From: Lachnospiraceae bacterium
GTDB lineage: Bacteria > Bacillota > Clostridia > Lachnospirales > Lachnospiraceae
Assembly (NCBI GenBank): GCA_910575835.1
Contig: CAJTGB010000016.1
Span: forward strand, 1-64,000
Reading direction: 5' to 3'
DNA: 64,000 bases
Below are positions 26,214 through 34,103 of the stretch, piece by piece (the first letter of the stretch is position 1; the number at the start of each line of letters is the position of its first letter). The notes below the pieces were generated by a model. It had not been told where the DNA came from and ran no database searches. It saw only the letters and a program-made list of their open reading frames with translations. A program made the position numbers and the translations under genes.

Positions 26214-27308
26214 ATGAACCATAAAATCGGCTTTATCGGCTTAGGTCTCATCGGCGGCTCGATCGCCAAGGCAGTCCGGCAGTATTTCCCCGATTACGAG
26301 ATCGTAGCCTTCGATAAGAATAAAGAAACTCTGGCCCTGGCAACCCAGGAGTCCGTAATCGATGTTGCAGCAACAACCATAGACGACAATTTCCGCAATT
26401 GCCGTTACCTCTTCCTGTGCGCTCCCGTCTCTTACAATACAGCGTACCTAAGGCAGATCCGAGAATATCTTCACGACGACTGTATCCTGACCGACGTAGG
26501 GAGTGTGAAGACCAATATCCACAAGGAAGTAGAAGCCTTAGGAATCGAACGTTATTTTATCGGAGGGCATCCCATGGCCGGTTCAGAAAAAAGCGGTTAC
26601 ATCAACTCTAGGGCTATGCTGATCGAAAATGCATACTTTGTGCTGACCCCTACCAATAAAGTTTCTGCGAAAAAGATAGCACGCTATGAAAAATTCGTCC
26701 AGGATCTTCACGCTATACCGGTTCTTCTGGATCATCAGGAGCATGACTATGTGACAGGAACCATCAGCCATCTTCCGCATATTATCGCGTCAAGTCTGGT
26801 AAACTTCGTTCGGGATACGGATACCAGGGATGAACTGATGAAGAACCTTGCGGCCGGAGGCTTCAAAGACATTACAAGGATCGCCTCCTCCTCACCGACC
26901 ATGTGGCAGCATATCTGCCTGAAGAACAAGGAGAATATCTCCCGTATTCTCGACTCCTATATCCAGTTTTTAAGCCGCGCCAGGAAGCTGATCGATCAGG
27001 AAGACGAACAGGGGATCTACCGCATGTTTGATACTGCAAGAAACTACCGAAACGCCATTCCCTCGTCATCTGCCGGTCCGATCAAGAAGGCATACGAGGT
27101 CTATTGCGATATTATAGATGAAGCAGGCGGGATCGCGGCAATCGCTACTATCCTAGCTTCCAACAATCTGAATCTTAAGAATATCGGAATTGTAAATAAC
27201 AGAGAATTTGAAGAAGGGGTTCTGCGAATAGAATTCTACGACGAGGCGTCTTCTAAGAAGGCCGCAGAGATTCTGCAGAAATTCAGGTATATTGTATATG
27301 AGCGTTAA
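26214..27308 (+). CDS. tyrA: Prephenate dehydrogenase with C-terminal ACT domain
   Basis: A 364-residue enzyme that oxidatively decarboxylates prephenate to 4-hydroxyphenylpyruvate in tyrosine synthesis. Residues 4-30 are the NAD fingerprint (IGFIGLGLIGGSIAKAVRQY). Catalytic-domain motifs are DVGSVKTNI, GGHPMAGSEKSG and the histidine block GTISHLPHIIAS. Residues about 292-364 form an ACT domain (GGIAAIATILASNNLNLKNIG), the usual site for tyrosine feedback inhibition. AAAGGAGA precedes the ATG. It overlaps aroA, showing a shared operon. Confidence 0.96.
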   Translation: MNHKIGFIGLGLIGGSIAKAVRQYFPDYEIVAFDKNKETLALATQESVIDVAATTIDDNFRNCRYLFLCAPVSYNTAYLRQIREYLHDDCILTDVGSVKTNIHKEVEALGIERYFIGGHPMAGSEKSGYINSRAMLIENAYFVLTPTNKVSAKKIARYEKFVQDLHAIPVLLDHQEHDYVTGTISHLPHIIASSLVNFVRDTDTRDELMKNLAAGGFKDITRIASSSPTMWQHICLKNKENISRILDSYIQFLSRARKLIDQEDEQGIYRMFDTARNYRNAIPSSSAGPIKKAYEVYCDIIDEAGGIAAIATILASNNLNLKNIGIVNNREFEEGVLRIEFYDEASSKKAAEILQKFRYIVYER

Positions 27309-28602
27309 AAGTATTTATCCAAGAATCGGACTGAAAGGCGAGCTCACGATTCCGGGCGACAAGTCTATCTCCCACAGAAGCATCATGTTCGGCGCCGTCG
27401 CACGCGGGACTACGAAAATCACGAATTTCCTGAAAGGCGCGGACTGCCTGTCTACCATCGCCTGTTTTCGAAGTATGGGAATCAGGATCACTGAAGATAC
27501 CGGCAGCATCATCGTACACGGCCAGGGACTTCGGGGATTATCTGCCCCACAGGGGACCTTAGATGTGGGGAACAGCGGAACGACTACAAGGCTTATGTCG
27601 GGCATCCTGTCGGGACAATCCTTTTCCTCTGTGATGTCCGGGGACGAATCCCTAAACTCCCGTCCTATGGGACGGATCATCAAACCGCTTACCGATATGG
27701 GCGCACAGATCGCAAGCGTACACGGCAATAACTGCGCCCCTCTTAAGATTACGCCTGGTAAGCTTCACGGTATTCACTATCAGTCGCCGGTCGCCTCCGC
27801 CCAGGTCAAATCCGCCGTCCTTCTTGCAGGACTCTACGCTGATGGCGAGACTTCCGTGACCGAACCGGCTCTCTCCCGCAACCACACGGAACTGATGCTC
27901 CGAAGCTTTGGCGCCGATATCTCTTCGAAGCTTCACGAAGACGGGAGCGCGACCGCACGCATTCAGCCCTGCCGGGAGCTCTACGGGCAAACGATCCAGG
28001 TTCCCGGAGATATCTCATCGGCAGCGTATTTTATAGCCGCCGGACTTCTCATTCCCGGCTCCGAACTGCTCATCAGGAACGTAGGAACCAATCCAACCCG
28101 TGCGGGAATCCTTAAGGTCTGTGAAGCCATGGGGGCAGATATTACTTATCTGAACAGTAAAAATACGGATTCCAGGGCCGGGGAACCGACCGCAGATATC
28201 CTTGTCCGCTATAGCCGGCTTCACGGTACTGTTATCGGCGGCAGCCTGATCCCGGCGCTGATCGACGAGATCCCGGTCATTGCCGTGATGGCGGCCTGCG
28301 CAAATGGTACGACAGTCATCAAAGACGCCGCGGAATTAAAGGTGAAGGAGACGAACCGGATCGATACTGTCACAGAAAACTTACGGGCAATGGGCGCTGA
28401 CATTACCCCCACGGATGACGGAATGATCATAGAAGGCGGCGCAGCTCTTCGCGGCGCACGAATCAAGAGCCGTCTGGATCACCGCATTGCCATGGCATTC
28501 GCGATCGCCGGCCTGATCGCCGGCGGCGAAACCGCGATTGAAGACAGTCAGTGCGTAGACGTCTCTTACCCTGAATTCTTCGCGACGCTAAACTCGATAT
28601 AG
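27298..28602 (+). CDS. aroA: 3-phosphoshikimate 1-carboxyvinyltransferase (EPSP synthase)
   Basis: A 434-residue enzyme of the shikimate pathway joining shikimate 3-phosphate and phosphoenolpyruvate. Motifs seen are GDKSISHRSIMFG, LDVGNSGTTTRLMSGIL, QVKSAVLLAGLYA, IDEIPVIAVMA, LKVKETNRI and DHRIAMAFAIAGL. The ATG at 27298 lies inside the tyrA end, an 11-base overlap; a TTG two codons earlier is a less likely start. The GNSGTTTRL active-site loop has threonines where many class I enzymes have GNAGTAMRP, as is usual for glyphosate-tolerant class II enzymes, so class II is likely (inference). Confidence 0.97.
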   Translation: MSVKSIYPRIGLKGELTIPGDKSISHRSIMFGAVARGTTKITNFLKGADCLSTIACFRSMGIRITEDTGSIIVHGQGLRGLSAPQGTLDVGNSGTTTRLMSGILSGQSFSSVMSGDESLNSRPMGRIIKPLTDMGAQIASVHGNNCAPLKITPGKLHGIHYQSPVASAQVKSAVLLAGLYADGETSVTEPALSRNHTELMLRSFGADISSKLHEDGSATARIQPCRELYGQTIQVPGDISSAAYFIAAGLLIPGSELLIRNVGTNPTRAGILKVCEAMGADITYLNSKNTDSRAGEPTADILVRYSRLHGTVIGGSLIPALIDEIPVIAVMAACANGTTVIKDAAELKVKETNRIDTVTENLRAMGADITPTDDGMIIEGGAALRGARIKSRLDHRIAMAFAIAGLIAGGETAIEDSQCVDVSYPEFFATLNSI

Positions 28603-28648
28603 AGAGCGGCGGCAAATCCGCCCTCTTTTATTATCTTCTTTTATATAT

Positions 28649-28685
28649 CAAAAAAGCTGCCGCACACGGCGGCAGCTTTTTCCCT
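28649..28685. terminator. Bidirectional terminator between aroA and the chemoreceptor-like gene
   Basis: AAAAAAGCTGCCGC-ACACG-GCGGCAGCTTTTTT forms a 13-bp stem with A and T runs on both sides, serving both convergent genes. A weaker GGCGG/CCGCC hairpin with TTTTATT lies at 28605-28631. Confidence 0.93.
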
Positions 28686-28686
28686 T

Positions 28687-29634
28687 TTATTCCTGTGAAG
28701 AAGTATAGTCCTTCACGATCGGCGGGATCTGAGACAGCATATTATCCACATCCTCGAACATGGTACTCTTCGTCGTTCCAAGCTTTCCAGCCTTATTGAT
28801 ATGCTGAACGACCTCCTGATACTGATTCTTGATCTGATCGAAGAATCCGCACAAAACCTGAAGAGCTGATTTGGACTGATCGATCACACCGGAGATCTCC
28901 CTATGTACGCCTGTTGCTCCCTCCGCGGACTGCGTGATCTCATCAAACATCTCGTAAGTTTCCCGAACCTTATTAAGACTCTCGCCAAGAGCATTCTCAG
29001 AAGTCGTGATACTGCTGTTAAGCTGGTCCGTTCCCTTCTCTACCTCCTGGATTCCCAGATCCACCTCTCCGGTCAGATCCTTGATCTCGTCGGCAAGCTT
29101 CTTGACCTCCACTGCCACAACCGCAAAGCCCTTGCCCTGCTCTCCGGCGCGTGCAGCCTCGATGGAAGCGTTGATCGCAAGAATATTCGTCTGATCGGCA
29201 ATGGATATGATCTTATCCGTACACCGTTTGATCCTCTCTACTGCCTTCTGCAGATCTTCGAAGGTAGTCTCCATCTCATTGAAATATGTTGCAACCTGCT
29301 CGGAGCTGTTCCTTAATTCCTCCACACCGTCCTGCGCACGGGTCACCGATTGGGCAATCGTATCCTTCACCGTCTCAAACTCACCGGAGACCTGCTCGAT
29401 GCTTGTGAAATTCTCACCAAAATCCAGAAGCCTTCCCTGAAACTCTTCTCCCTCTCTGACAACAGCCCCAAAAGAAGTCTCGATCTCATTCAATTCCCAC
29501 AGAGAATCTACTTCCTTTTGCACCATCTCTTTGTGATAATCCTTCAAACTGCTCATTACGTGCAATATCGGATACAGATTGTTCTCATTCTCGGATACTG
29601 TACGGACCTCCTGCTTATTCCTTTTCCAAAACAC
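28687..29634 (-). CDS. Soluble methyl-accepting chemotaxis-type signalling protein
   Basis: A protein of about 315 residues made almost wholly of coiled-coil helices. The hairpin tip of the MCP signalling domain is unmistakable (IADQTNILAINASIEAARAG followed by EQGKGFAVVAVEVKKLADE). There is no membrane segment and no classical sensor domain, so it must receive its signal from a partner. The GTG at 29634 is favoured as start because GAAGGGGG lies upstream; a TTG overlapping the FIST gene stop would give a longer form. It is the last gene of the hydrogenase-phosphatase-FIST operon, which suggests that the FIST protein feeds it. No che genes are in the window. Confidence 0.88.
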   Translation of the reverse strand: MFWKRNKQEVRTVSENENNLYPILHVMSSLKDYHKEMVQKEVDSLWELNEIETSFGAVVREGEEFQGRLLDFGENFTSIEQVSGEFETVKDTIAQSVTRAQDGVEELRNSSEQVATYFNEMETTFEDLQKAVERIKRCTDKIISIADQTNILAINASIEAARAGEQGKGFAVVAVEVKKLADEIKDLTGEVDLGIQEVEKGTDQLNSSITTSENALGESLNKVRETYEMFDEITQSAEGATGVHREISGVIDQSKSALQVLCGFFDQIKNQYQEVVQHINKAGKLGTTKSTMFEDVDNMLSQIPPIVKDYTSSQE

Positions 29635-29653
29635 CTTGCTCTTCCCCCTTCTT

Positions 29654-30709
29654 CTATTCAAATACCACGCAAGTCATAGACTGGTTCACAAAACGATTAT
29701 TATAATGCTCTCCGTATCCCACAAGACCCGCATGATTTCCCAATCTTCCCATCTCGTTCAGATACTCCTGCATATAATTATTCTGTGTAAACAACAGATA
29801 CCGGAAGAGGCAATTCACTGAGAATACCGCTGAAACTCTGGAAAAATCCTGCTTTATCGTCCGAATCGTATCATTTACGATCGCTCTGTAGTCGCCAAGT
29901 TCCAACAACACAAGAACGTCGGAATCGTTGACCTGCCTGAAACAGGTCAGCGCATCGCCCTTTACCTCCTTGATCGATACAATGCAGGTATCGTCTCCAT
30001 TCAATTTGCCGAACGGGTTCTGGAAGGTCCGCGTCGTGATCTCCTGCTCCGTCACATGAAGAATGTCCTGATAGACCTGCCTTGCCGGCTTGCCGTTCAG
30101 CGCGCCGATCACATAGTTGGCCTTATCCGTCTGTGAGGCGATAAACCTGTGATTCTTCATCTGATGATAAATATTCTCCTTATATGCTTTCACCCGGCCG
30201 CCCTGATTCTTCACCAGCGCATAAGCTACAGCATCTTCATAGATCTGTCCGTTGGCAGACACCTTGCCCGCATCACCGGTACCGCCGACCAAAGATATAT
30301 CTCTACGCTTCAGTACAGAATAGATCGTCGTCAGCACGCACGCGTCGTTGCCGGAACAAAAATCAATGCAGACCGTGTCGTTATGGGAACCTCTTATACT
30401 ATTCACATCCTTCTCCAGACGCTCGATATACCTGACAGGCATGACGGATACTTTCTCCAGAACGTTGGTAACTGCGCTTACTCCGTCTGAAAATGCGACC
30501 ACGCCTACCCCCTTCTCCACTATCTTCGTATCATAACTCATACCGATACACCCGATACTTGGAACTCCGGGAAATATCTCCTCCAATTCCTTTACATGTG
30601 CTTCAAACTGATCGCTGTTAGACATCAGCATCAGAAGCTGCGGGTTGCTGATCCCACGGACCGCTTCTTTTAAATTTCCATTATGGCTTTTACCAAAAAT
30701 CTGTCTCAT
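29654..30709 (-). CDS. FIST-domain signal transduction protein
   Basis: A 351-residue protein with the FIST N and C domains, proposed sensory folds for small ligands such as amino acids. FIST_N covers about residues 10-195 (LMLMSNSDQFEAHVKELEEIFPGVPSIGCIG, then DFCSGNDACVLTTI and SLVGGTGDAG), FIST_C about 200-345 (IGALNGKPARQVYQDIL, SAVFSVNCLFRYLLF, HAGLVGYGEHYNN). The ATG at 30709 is chosen because family homology begins there and GAGGA precedes it. It lies between the phosphatase and the MCP-like gene; FIST proteins are commonly paired with chemoreceptor or two-component outputs. Confidence 0.9.
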   Translation of the reverse strand: MRQIFGKSHNGNLKEAVRGISNPQLLMLMSNSDQFEAHVKELEEIFPGVPSIGCIGMSYDTKIVEKGVGVVAFSDGVSAVTNVLEKVSVMPVRYIERLEKDVNSIRGSHNDTVCIDFCSGNDACVLTTIYSVLKRRDISLVGGTGDAGKVSANGQIYEDAVAYALVKNQGGRVKAYKENIYHQMKNHRFIASQTDKANYVIGALNGKPARQVYQDILHVTEQEITTRTFQNPFGKLNGDDTCIVSIKEVKGDALTCFRQVNDSDVLVLLELGDYRAIVNDTIRTIKQDFSRVSAVFSVNCLFRYLLFTQNNYMQEYLNEMGRLGNHAGLVGYGEHYNNRFVNQSMTCVVFE

Positions 30710-30808
30710 TATGTAGTCCTCGTTCTTTCCTTCTTTTAACACAAAACGTGATTTTATTATATGGGATATGAATATATACGTCAATCATTTTTCATATATG
30801 GACACACG

Positions 30809-31981
30809 TTAATAGTATTTTATATTCACAGCCTTGCCCAGATGCTCCACGCATTCCTTTAACTGTTCCACCAGATTCATCCTGACGCTTAAGTCAAAGG
30901 GAAGGTTTGAATTCTTATGCGCCACGTTCATCGCCTTTCCGACGAAGAGATTCAGCTGTGTACATTCTTCAATGATCAGCTTCGCAAGCTTCGCCGCGCC
31001 GTTGTCCGCGTCCAGCTCATCGAAGAAAGCCTCGTCAAACTCGTCCTGCTCATACCGCTTCAAAAGCCCCAGCGACTTCCCTATAGTCAAAACGCCCTCC
31101 GTGACAAGATCCAGCCCTTCTATGGAGGCGGTCGGCGGGACCGTCGGATCAGCGTAATTCACGGAAGTAACGATCTCCCGTTTCAACACTCTCGACGTGA
31201 TGTTGGCGCTGGTACCGCCGCAGACTACCTTAAGGCCCTCCTGTTTCATAAAATCACGCACGACCCTCTCGTCATCCTCCTTGTGTGTCGGAGGCCCGGT
31301 GAATATATTCACGATCCGCCGCTCGATCACTCTGGCTACCGCCACCGTCGTATCGTCTCCCGGCTTGTTCCCATACAGATCGTCGCATAGCTGGCTCAGC
31401 ATTGCCGCAAGGCGGGAAGCCGATAGCGTCTGCCTCGTACACTTCAGCGTATAGTCAGCCATATCCTTCCAGGTCCACCCAAGGTTCATAAGTTCTCCTT
31501 CGCCGGCCCAGATCACCCCGTCGCTCATTAACACAAAACAATCCTTAAGACACACGTTAAAACGATATTCACGGATATTCTTCCCCTCGATCACCCGCTC
31601 CTCATACGGATAATCTACGATCTTCCCGTCCCTTACAAAGATACACTGAGGGTTGTCAAACTCAACCAGATACGCCTCACCGTTATGGAAGATCTGCAGG
31701 ATACTGAACGTAGCATAGGCCACCTCCCTGACCTTGCAGACCGGAAGCGTCTTCGCAATAGTCTCAACACAAGACTCTATCGCCGCACCTTCCAGAAACA
31801 TAGTCCCCAGTATCTTAGAAGTCAGCGTCGCCAGAATATTCGCCTTAACCCCGCTTCCCATCCCGTCCGCCAGGATCACGATCTCCGAATCCTTTGTCTT
31901 CAATATCTCTACCTTATCCCCGCACAGCTCCTCTCCGTGCTTGTTCAGGCTCTTCCAGGATATATCTACACTCACACTCAT
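30809..31981 (-). CDS. SpoIIE/PP2C-type protein serine phosphatase
   Basis: A 390-residue protein. Residues 1-230 form the PPM fold with the metal-binding aspartates in IVILADGMGSGVKANI, DCFVLMSDGVIWAGEG and NKPGDDTTVAVARV. The C-terminal 150 residues are an additional domain (VVCGGTSANITSRVLKREI and GLDLVTEGVLTIGKSLGLL) typical of phosphatases found beside sensory hydrogenases. It starts one base after the stop of the hydrogenase-like gene, so the two are translationally linked. Expected role is to dephosphorylate a Ser/Thr target when the hydrogenase sensor changes state; the target is unknown. Confidence 0.9.
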   Translation of the reverse strand: MSVSVDISWKSLNKHGEELCGDKVEILKTKDSEIVILADGMGSGVKANILATLTSKILGTMFLEGAAIESCVETIAKTLPVCKVREVAYATFSILQIFHNGEAYLVEFDNPQCIFVRDGKIVDYPYEERVIEGKNIREYRFNVCLKDCFVLMSDGVIWAGEGELMNLGWTWKDMADYTLKCTRQTLSASRLAAMLSQLCDDLYGNKPGDDTTVAVARVIERRIVNIFTGPPTHKEDDERVVRDFMKQEGLKVVCGGTSANITSRVLKREIVTSVNYADPTVPPTASIEGLDLVTEGVLTIGKSLGLLKRYEQDEFDEAFFDELDADNGAAKLAKLIIEECTQLNLFVGKAMNVAHKNSNLPFDLSVRMNLVEQLKECVEHLGKAVNIKYY

Positions 31982-31982
31982 A

Positions 31983-33695
31983 CTATTCTTCCTCTTCAAA
32001 CAGGATCGAATCACGAAGCTTCGACAAGGTCACCTTTGTCTCTGCCGTAGTCTCTCCTAAGAGCCCTGCGATCTCCTGGGCTACCATCATCTGCTTATCG
32101 ATAACCTTCTGCGCCATCTCGACCGTCTCCATCTTCAGGTTATAGTGCTGCTCTTTGGCCTTCTCTTCCTTCGTAATATCCTGATAGGTCACAAGAACAG
32201 AATCCAGACTGTCAATATAGATGATCGTCTCCACCACCTTAAGCTTCACGGTGTCCAGACTCAGCTTCTTATGGATGATCTGCTGCCTGGTCGCCAGAAC
32301 CTCCGCAATGTCGCTGTCGTCTATGAATTCAAAGATATAGCGCTCCAACGCCTCCTCCCTGGATACTCCCAGCATCTCCATAGCCTTCTTGTTGCACTCC
32401 CGGATCCTCATATCCTTATCAACGATCATGATCATGCTCGGCGTCACATCCATGACAATGTTCGACATAGATTCCGCCTGTGCAAGTGCATACGGAAGGC
32501 ACATACCTATCTCTGCCTTCTTCTGGAAGACCGCCGCCGCCTTCGCACGGCAGGTAGCGTACCCGCAGGCGCCGCAGTTCAGCTCGTCCTCTTTCGTGTA
32601 CTTGCCCATAGCGTGCAGAACCTCCTGCATCTCCCGGTCAGACGGCTGCTTATCGACAACGCGGCGGTCGATGAATACCTTGCGCAGATTCAAAGTCCCT
32701 CCATCGATCCCCTCGGCCTCTTCTCTGTGCATCACCTGTTTCTCAATATCCATCTTCGCACGGATCAAGGACTGATGCCACTTGTCGGAAGCCGGGCCCT
32801 TGATGCATCCGCCCTCACAGACATTTACCTCGAAGAAGCAATTCCTGGTCCCGCCCTTCTCTAATTCTGCAAATAACTCCATACAGCTCTTAAGGCCGTC
32901 GATATGTACCTTATAGTACCCGTCGTCCTCCGTACCCGCAAGGACAGACTGGATCACTCCTCCGCTGATCGGGTAGAGCTGATTCACCCTGGGGCTTGGA
33001 TTCCCCGCCGGCAGATCAGCACAGCGATGAATATCGATTCCTTCCGAAGCCCACCACTTCGTAATCTCTTCAAATGTCAGGATCGCGTCGACCGCTCCCC
33101 TTACGCGCTCGTCCCCGACAGCCTCTTCCTTCTTCGCAATACACGGCCCTAAGAACACAACCTTCACATCTTCGCCGTAAATACTCTTGATCAGGCGTCC
33201 ATGAGCGATCATAGGCGATACTACCGGCGCCATCATAGACACCAGCGACGGATAATACTTCTCGATCAGATCATTGACGCTCGGGCAGCATGTAGTAATG
33301 ATATTCGTCATCTGTCCGTCCCGAAGGAGATTCCCGTATTCCTTCGTGACAAGCGCCGCACCCTCCGCCGTCTCGCGGACCTCATAGAATCCCAGACGTT
33401 TGAGCGCATCCACGACCTGTCCCGGCCTGTCATATTCCAACACGCCGAGATAGGAAGGAGCTATGGAGATGACCACCTTCATCCCCTGCTTCAGATACCC
33501 TTTTACCCGATCCATATCGCTTGCGAATGTCTTCGCATTCTGCGGACAGACCTCCAGACAGTGTCCGCAGTTAATGCAGTGATCCTTCATGATGTGCGCC
33601 TGCTCATTCTCGACCGAGATCGCCTTCACCTCGCAATTGCGCACACACTTGTAACAATGCCTGCAGCTTGCATCCCTAAAATCAATAACCCGCAT
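31983..33695 (-). CDS. Sensory-type [FeFe]-hydrogenase with ferredoxin, Fe-S and PAS domains
   Basis: A 570-residue protein. Residues 10-55 hold two [4Fe-4S] motifs (CRHCYKCVRNC, CINCGHCLEVCP). The H-cluster domain keeps the key cysteines C136/C137 (TTCCPSVND), C185 (GPCIAKKEE) and C293/C297 (EVNVCEGGCIKG), although flanking residues differ from catalytic enzymes (TSCCP-W, PMM-FG and GGG are changed). A C-x2-C-x4-C Fe-S domain (CGACGYATC, C374-C382, with C399) and a PAS domain (about 410-520) follow, then a coiled tail. This layout matches sensory HydS/HsfB-like proteins, which detect H2 or redox state rather than produce H2. First gene of a four-gene signalling operon. Confidence 0.93.
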   Translation of the reverse strand: MRVIDFRDASCRHCYKCVRNCEVKAISVENEQAHIMKDHCINCGHCLEVCPQNAKTFASDMDRVKGYLKQGMKVVISIAPSYLGVLEYDRPGQVVDALKRLGFYEVRETAEGAALVTKEYGNLLRDGQMTNIITTCCPSVNDLIEKYYPSLVSMMAPVVSPMIAHGRLIKSIYGEDVKVVFLGPCIAKKEEAVGDERVRGAVDAILTFEEITKWWASEGIDIHRCADLPAGNPSPRVNQLYPISGGVIQSVLAGTEDDGYYKVHIDGLKSCMELFAELEKGGTRNCFFEVNVCEGGCIKGPASDKWHQSLIRAKMDIEKQVMHREEAEGIDGGTLNLRKVFIDRRVVDKQPSDREMQEVLHAMGKYTKEDELNCGACGYATCRAKAAAVFQKKAEIGMCLPYALAQAESMSNIVMDVTPSMIMIVDKDMRIRECNKKAMEMLGVSREEALERYIFEFIDDSDIAEVLATRQQIIHKKLSLDTVKLKVVETIIYIDSLDSVLVTYQDITKEEKAKEQHYNLKMETVEMAQKVIDKQMMVAQEIAGLLGETTAETKVTLSKLRDSILFEEEE

Positions 33696-33725
33696 CTTCT
33701 CGCCTCCTGTACCATTACTCCCCTA

Positions 33726-33754
33726 ATTATAACAAAATGTGCATACCCTCACAA
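33726..33754 (-). promoter_or_regulatory. Promoter of the hydrogenase-sensor operon
   Basis: Minus-strand TTGTGA (33749-33754), 17-base spacer and TATAAT (33726-33731), with GGAGGCG before the ATG at 33695. Confidence 0.75.
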
Positions 33755-33778
33755 GTTATTCCGGCTTTAACTTTTATC

Positions 33779-33988
33779 TTAACTTTTATTCATTACGTCT
33801 GTTGATGCAGTATCGCAATTATTCTGCAATCTTTGCAGATCTCTATATAAGCGTTTCCTTCCATCCCCTCCAACACAGTATCCCATTGGATCTGTGCGAG
33901 ATATTTCATATGCTGCTTCGGCTATCTGTCCGCATTGCCTGCATTTTTCGCTTCCCTCGTTATGCTCATATTTCGGCTCTCCTTCCAA
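33779..33988 (-). CDS. Possible small Cys-rich protein
   Basis: An open frame of about 65-70 residues follows GGAAGGAGAG on the minus strand and contains CRQCG near its start and later GYCVGGDGRKR. An ATG at the right distance from that ribosome site is in another frame and gives only 15 residues; in the long frame the start would have to be TTG or GTG near 33988. It lies between the sensor-hydrogenase promoter and the 3' half of the interrupted binding-protein gene. Nothing else recognisable is seen in 33755-34064. The gene call is weak. Confidence 0.3.
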   Translation of the reverse strand: MEGEPKYEHNEGSEKCRQCGQIAEAAYEISRTDPMGYCVGGDGRKRLYRDLQRLQNNCDTASTDVMNKS

Positions 33989-34063
33989 ACTCTCTATGAA
34001 CACTATTTTAAAGCAATATAATGATATATTCAATGGTATTATGAAAAAGCTGCATATGAAACA

Positions 34064-34090
34064 GGCGGTCATTGCGACCGCCCCTAAAAA
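34064..34090 (-). terminator. Hairpin after the interrupted binding-protein gene
   Basis: Minus-strand GGGGCGGTC-GCAAT-GACCGCC followed by TGTTTCAT, 14 bases after the stop codon at 34104. The T-run is short, so termination strength is uncertain. Confidence 0.65.
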
Positions 34091-34103
34091 TCAAATCGAT
34101 ATC

